A DNA stretch of 23,435 nt, from the NCBI GenBank assembly GCA_964387935.1, contig CAYLZN010000052.1:1-23435 (forward strand), given 5' to 3'. Shown in pieces: positions 21,883-23,435 of this stretch; within the stretch, counting starts at the first letter, position 1, and the number at the start of each line of letters is the position of its first letter. The position numbers were made by a program, and so were the translations under genes. The notes beneath the pieces are model-generated. The model saw only the letters and a program-made list of their open reading frames with translations, ran no database searches and had not been told where the DNA came from. The stretch comes from CAYLZN01 sp964387935 (GTDB taxonomy: Bacteria > Acidobacteriota > Vicinamibacteria > Vicinamibacterales > JAFNAJ01).

Positions 21883-23001
21883 TCATTCGGGGTGGGACGG
21901 GGGGCGGCGCGTGGCGCGCCGTCGCGTGCCCGGCGTCGCCCCCGCGGCGCTTCGCCGGAACGGGAGCAGCCGCTGAGCCTGGCGGTCGAACAGCGCGCGG
22001 GGGATGTCGAACTCGATCGGCGGCGCGTACTTGCGCCGCGCGCCTTCGACTTCATCGAGCACCGACTCGGCGAGCGCCGCGGGCTCCACGACCCTCACGA
22101 GGGATCCGAAGCCGAGGACCCAGCTGCGAAGCGCCCAGTCGTTGCAGACCGACAGCGTGACGACCAGGCTCCCGTCCGGACGGGACCGGACCTCCTGCGA
22201 GGGATGCCAGGTGCGGGCCGCGACGTACGCGGCCACCGACGGCTCGAACGCCAGGACCACACGCGTCGGCTCGCCCTGGTGAATGCCGAGCGAGTGGGAG
22301 AAGGCCTCCGCCGTGGCGTCCGGGGCCGGTTCGAACGTCTCCTCGAGGACCGAGAGTCGCTCGATGCGCGAGACGGCGAACGTCCGGACCTGGCTGTACT
22401 CCGGCACGAACGCGAGCAGGTACAGCGCGCCGCGCCCGTACACCACCTGGCCCGGCTCCACCAGGTAGTCCTTCGTACGGTTGTTGGAGAGCGAGTGGTA
22501 GCGCATGCGGATCCGGCGATGGTGGAGGGACGCCTCGAGCAGCCGCGAGACGGTGTCGGCTCCGCCCTGATCCGACTGCAGCCGCGCCTCGGTCTTGATG
22601 GCGACCACCTGCGGCAGGCGATCGAGAAACTGACGCATCGCCGGAGGGAGGGCCGCGGCCACCTTGTCGAAGGCCCGGCCGACGTCCCGGCGGAAGGGCG
22701 AGCCGGCGAGCGTCTCGAGCATGGACCGGCCGAAATACAGCGCGCAGGCCTCCGAGACCGTGAACCCGTCACGGCCGAGGCCGCGCAGCGCTCCCGGGTC
22801 GAGCCGCCAGTACTTGCCGCCGTCCCGTTCCTCGTCGTAGATCGGGAAGCCCACCTCCTGCAGCGCCACCAGGTCCCGGCGGATCGTGCGCGTGCTGACG
22901 CCGCAGTCCTTCGCCAGGGTCGGGATCGTCAGCCCGAGCCGCGCAGCTTCGATCGCCTGAAGGATCGTCCACTGACGAATGACTTCCTGGTTTCTCGCCA
23001 T
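21883..23001 (-). CDS. WYL-domain transcriptional regulator
   Basis: The protein has 372 residues. The N-terminal HTH (about 1-60: QWTILQAIEAARLGLTIPTL, then STRTIRRDLVALQEVGFP) is of DeoR/HTH_11 type. A WYL domain (about 145-235) reads IRMRYHSLSNN, then YLVEPGQVVYGRGALYLLAF and VRTFAVSRIERL; the usual W of WYL is replaced. A C-terminal WCX-like extension and a basic tail follow. WYL proteins sense small ligands or nucleic acids and regulate nearby genes. The ATG at 23001 has AGGAG six bases upstream. hypF starts ten bases after its stop, so autoregulation of the WYL-hypF-ppa-tnaA set is plausible. Confidence 0.92.
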   Translation of the reverse strand: MARNQEVIRQWTILQAIEAARLGLTIPTLAKDCGVSTRTIRRDLVALQEVGFPIYDEERDGGKYWRLDPGALRGLGRDGFTVSEACALYFGRSMLETLAGSPFRRDVGRAFDKVAAALPPAMRQFLDRLPQVVAIKTEARLQSDQGGADTVSRLLEASLHHRRIRMRYHSLSNNRTKDYLVEPGQVVYGRGALYLLAFVPEYSQVRTFAVSRIERLSVLEETFEPAPDATAEAFSHSLGIHQGEPTRVVLAFEPSVAAYVAARTWHPSQEVRSRPDGSLVVTLSVCNDWALRSWVLGFGSLVRVVEPAALAESVLDEVEGARRKYAPPIEFDIPRALFDRQAQRLLPFRRSAAGATPGTRRRATRRPPSHPE

Positions 23002-23071
23002 GCACGCTCCTGAACCGGGAGATGATCGCGTAGGGCACCGAGCCTGACAAGTGGAAATAGAATGGGCCTCG

Positions 23072-23435
23072 ATGCAGCCCGGATGGGTCCTCGCGGTCGT
23101 CGCCGCGATCCTCGTGGCGATCCTGCTGGCCCTGGTGGCCTGGCTGGCACGCCGCCTCGACGTCGTCGCCGCCGCCCTGACGACACGTCTGGAGTCGCTC
23201 GGCGACCAGCAGGAGCGCGCCGAACGCCGCGTGCGCGAGCAACTCGCCACCGCGCGCCAGGAGCAGGGCGCGGCGCTGCGCGACGTGCGGTACGAGGTGG
23301 GGGCCGTCGCGCAGGACCTGCGCGAGGCCGTCACCGAGCAGCTCGAGCAGGTGCACCGCGGCCTCGGAGAGATGCAGACGCTCGCGGCCGGCGTCGGCGA
23401 CCTGAAGCGGGTGCTGGCCAACGTCAAGGTCCGCG
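23072..23435 (+). CDS. rmuC: DNA recombination protein RmuC, N-terminal part, open at window end
   Basis: From the ATG at 23072 the frame stays open to the window edge, giving 121 residues. It begins with a TM helix (about 4-26: WVLAVVAAILVAILLALVAWL), then a long charged coiled coil (RLESLGDQQERAERRVREQL onward). It reaches the RmuC signature GEMQTLAAGVGDLKRVLANVKVR. RmuC proteins are thought to be membrane-anchored, nuclease-like factors that limit DNA inversions. The catalytic core lies beyond the window. It is divergent from the WYL gene, with 70 bp between starts; TAGAAT at 23058-23063 is a weak -10 candidate. The ATG at 23062 is in another frame. Confidence 0.88.
   Translation, partial: MQPGWVLAVVAAILVAILLALVAWLARRLDVVAAALTTRLESLGDQQERAERRVREQLATARQEQGAALRDVRYEVGAVAQDLREAVTEQLEQVHRGLGEMQTLAAGVGDLKRVLANVKVR

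Noticed and set aside
23062..23064. Alternative ATG for rmuC
   Set aside because: It is in a different frame from the RmuC coding sequence.

Overview
The window is high-GC, gene-dense bacterial DNA, with genes abutting or overlapping. No rRNA or phylogenetic marker is present. The gene content (secreted D-aminoacylase, multiheme cytochromes, Tat-exported metallo-hydrolase, M56 protease, WYL regulator) and base composition fit an Acidobacteriota-like soil or sediment chromosome, perhaps Vicinamibacteria. That placement is inference, not proof.

Left part (1-3450): a secreted two-domain hydrolase (N-acyl-D-amino-acid deacylase joined to a class A beta-lactamase-like domain) is followed by a collapsed Phd/PIN toxin-antitoxin module. 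That module lies between a degenerate tRNA-Val fragment and an intact tRNA-Val(CAC), which looks like the scar of a tRNA-targeted mobile element. A Tat-exported metallo-beta-lactamase-fold hydrolase (3452-4432) comes next.

Middle (4482-11692): a citrate-synthase-family citryl-CoA lyase and two base-salvage phosphoribosyltransferases (upp, hpt) lie on the minus strand. On the plus strand, divergent from hpt, is an RpiB-DeoC pair joined by an ATGA overlap. Both proteins carry N-terminal extensions recalling cargo of bacterial microcompartments. A membrane HD-GYP c-di-GMP phosphodiesterase and an MscS channel converge and share 74 bp at their 3' ends. A small membrane protein follows.

Right part (11779-23001, all minus strand): transcription runs from right to left. 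WYL regulator, hypF, inorganic pyrophosphatase (ppa) and tryptophanase (tnaA) form one tight set. After a 154-bp gap holding a 19-bp palindrome and a sigma-54-like element comes a six-gene overlapping operon: 9-heme cytochrome c, FdnI-type cytochrome b, M56 membrane protease, single-TM protein, NarL-type sensor kinase and NarL-type response regulator. I regard this as the best candidate for an undescribed system: a split CbcL/CbcBA-like quinone:cytochrome electron gate built together with its own protease and two-component signalling. The window ends in the first part of a plus-strand rmuC gene.

Three gene-end spacers (4441-4475, 6056-6154, 11722-11787) carry arrays of 7-bp units of the form GGC-N4, each with its own sequence, and appear to be one family of heptameric intergenic repeats. 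No CRISPR array, insertion sequence, integrase or convincing intrinsic terminator was seen. No stretch of more than 300 bases lacks a gene.
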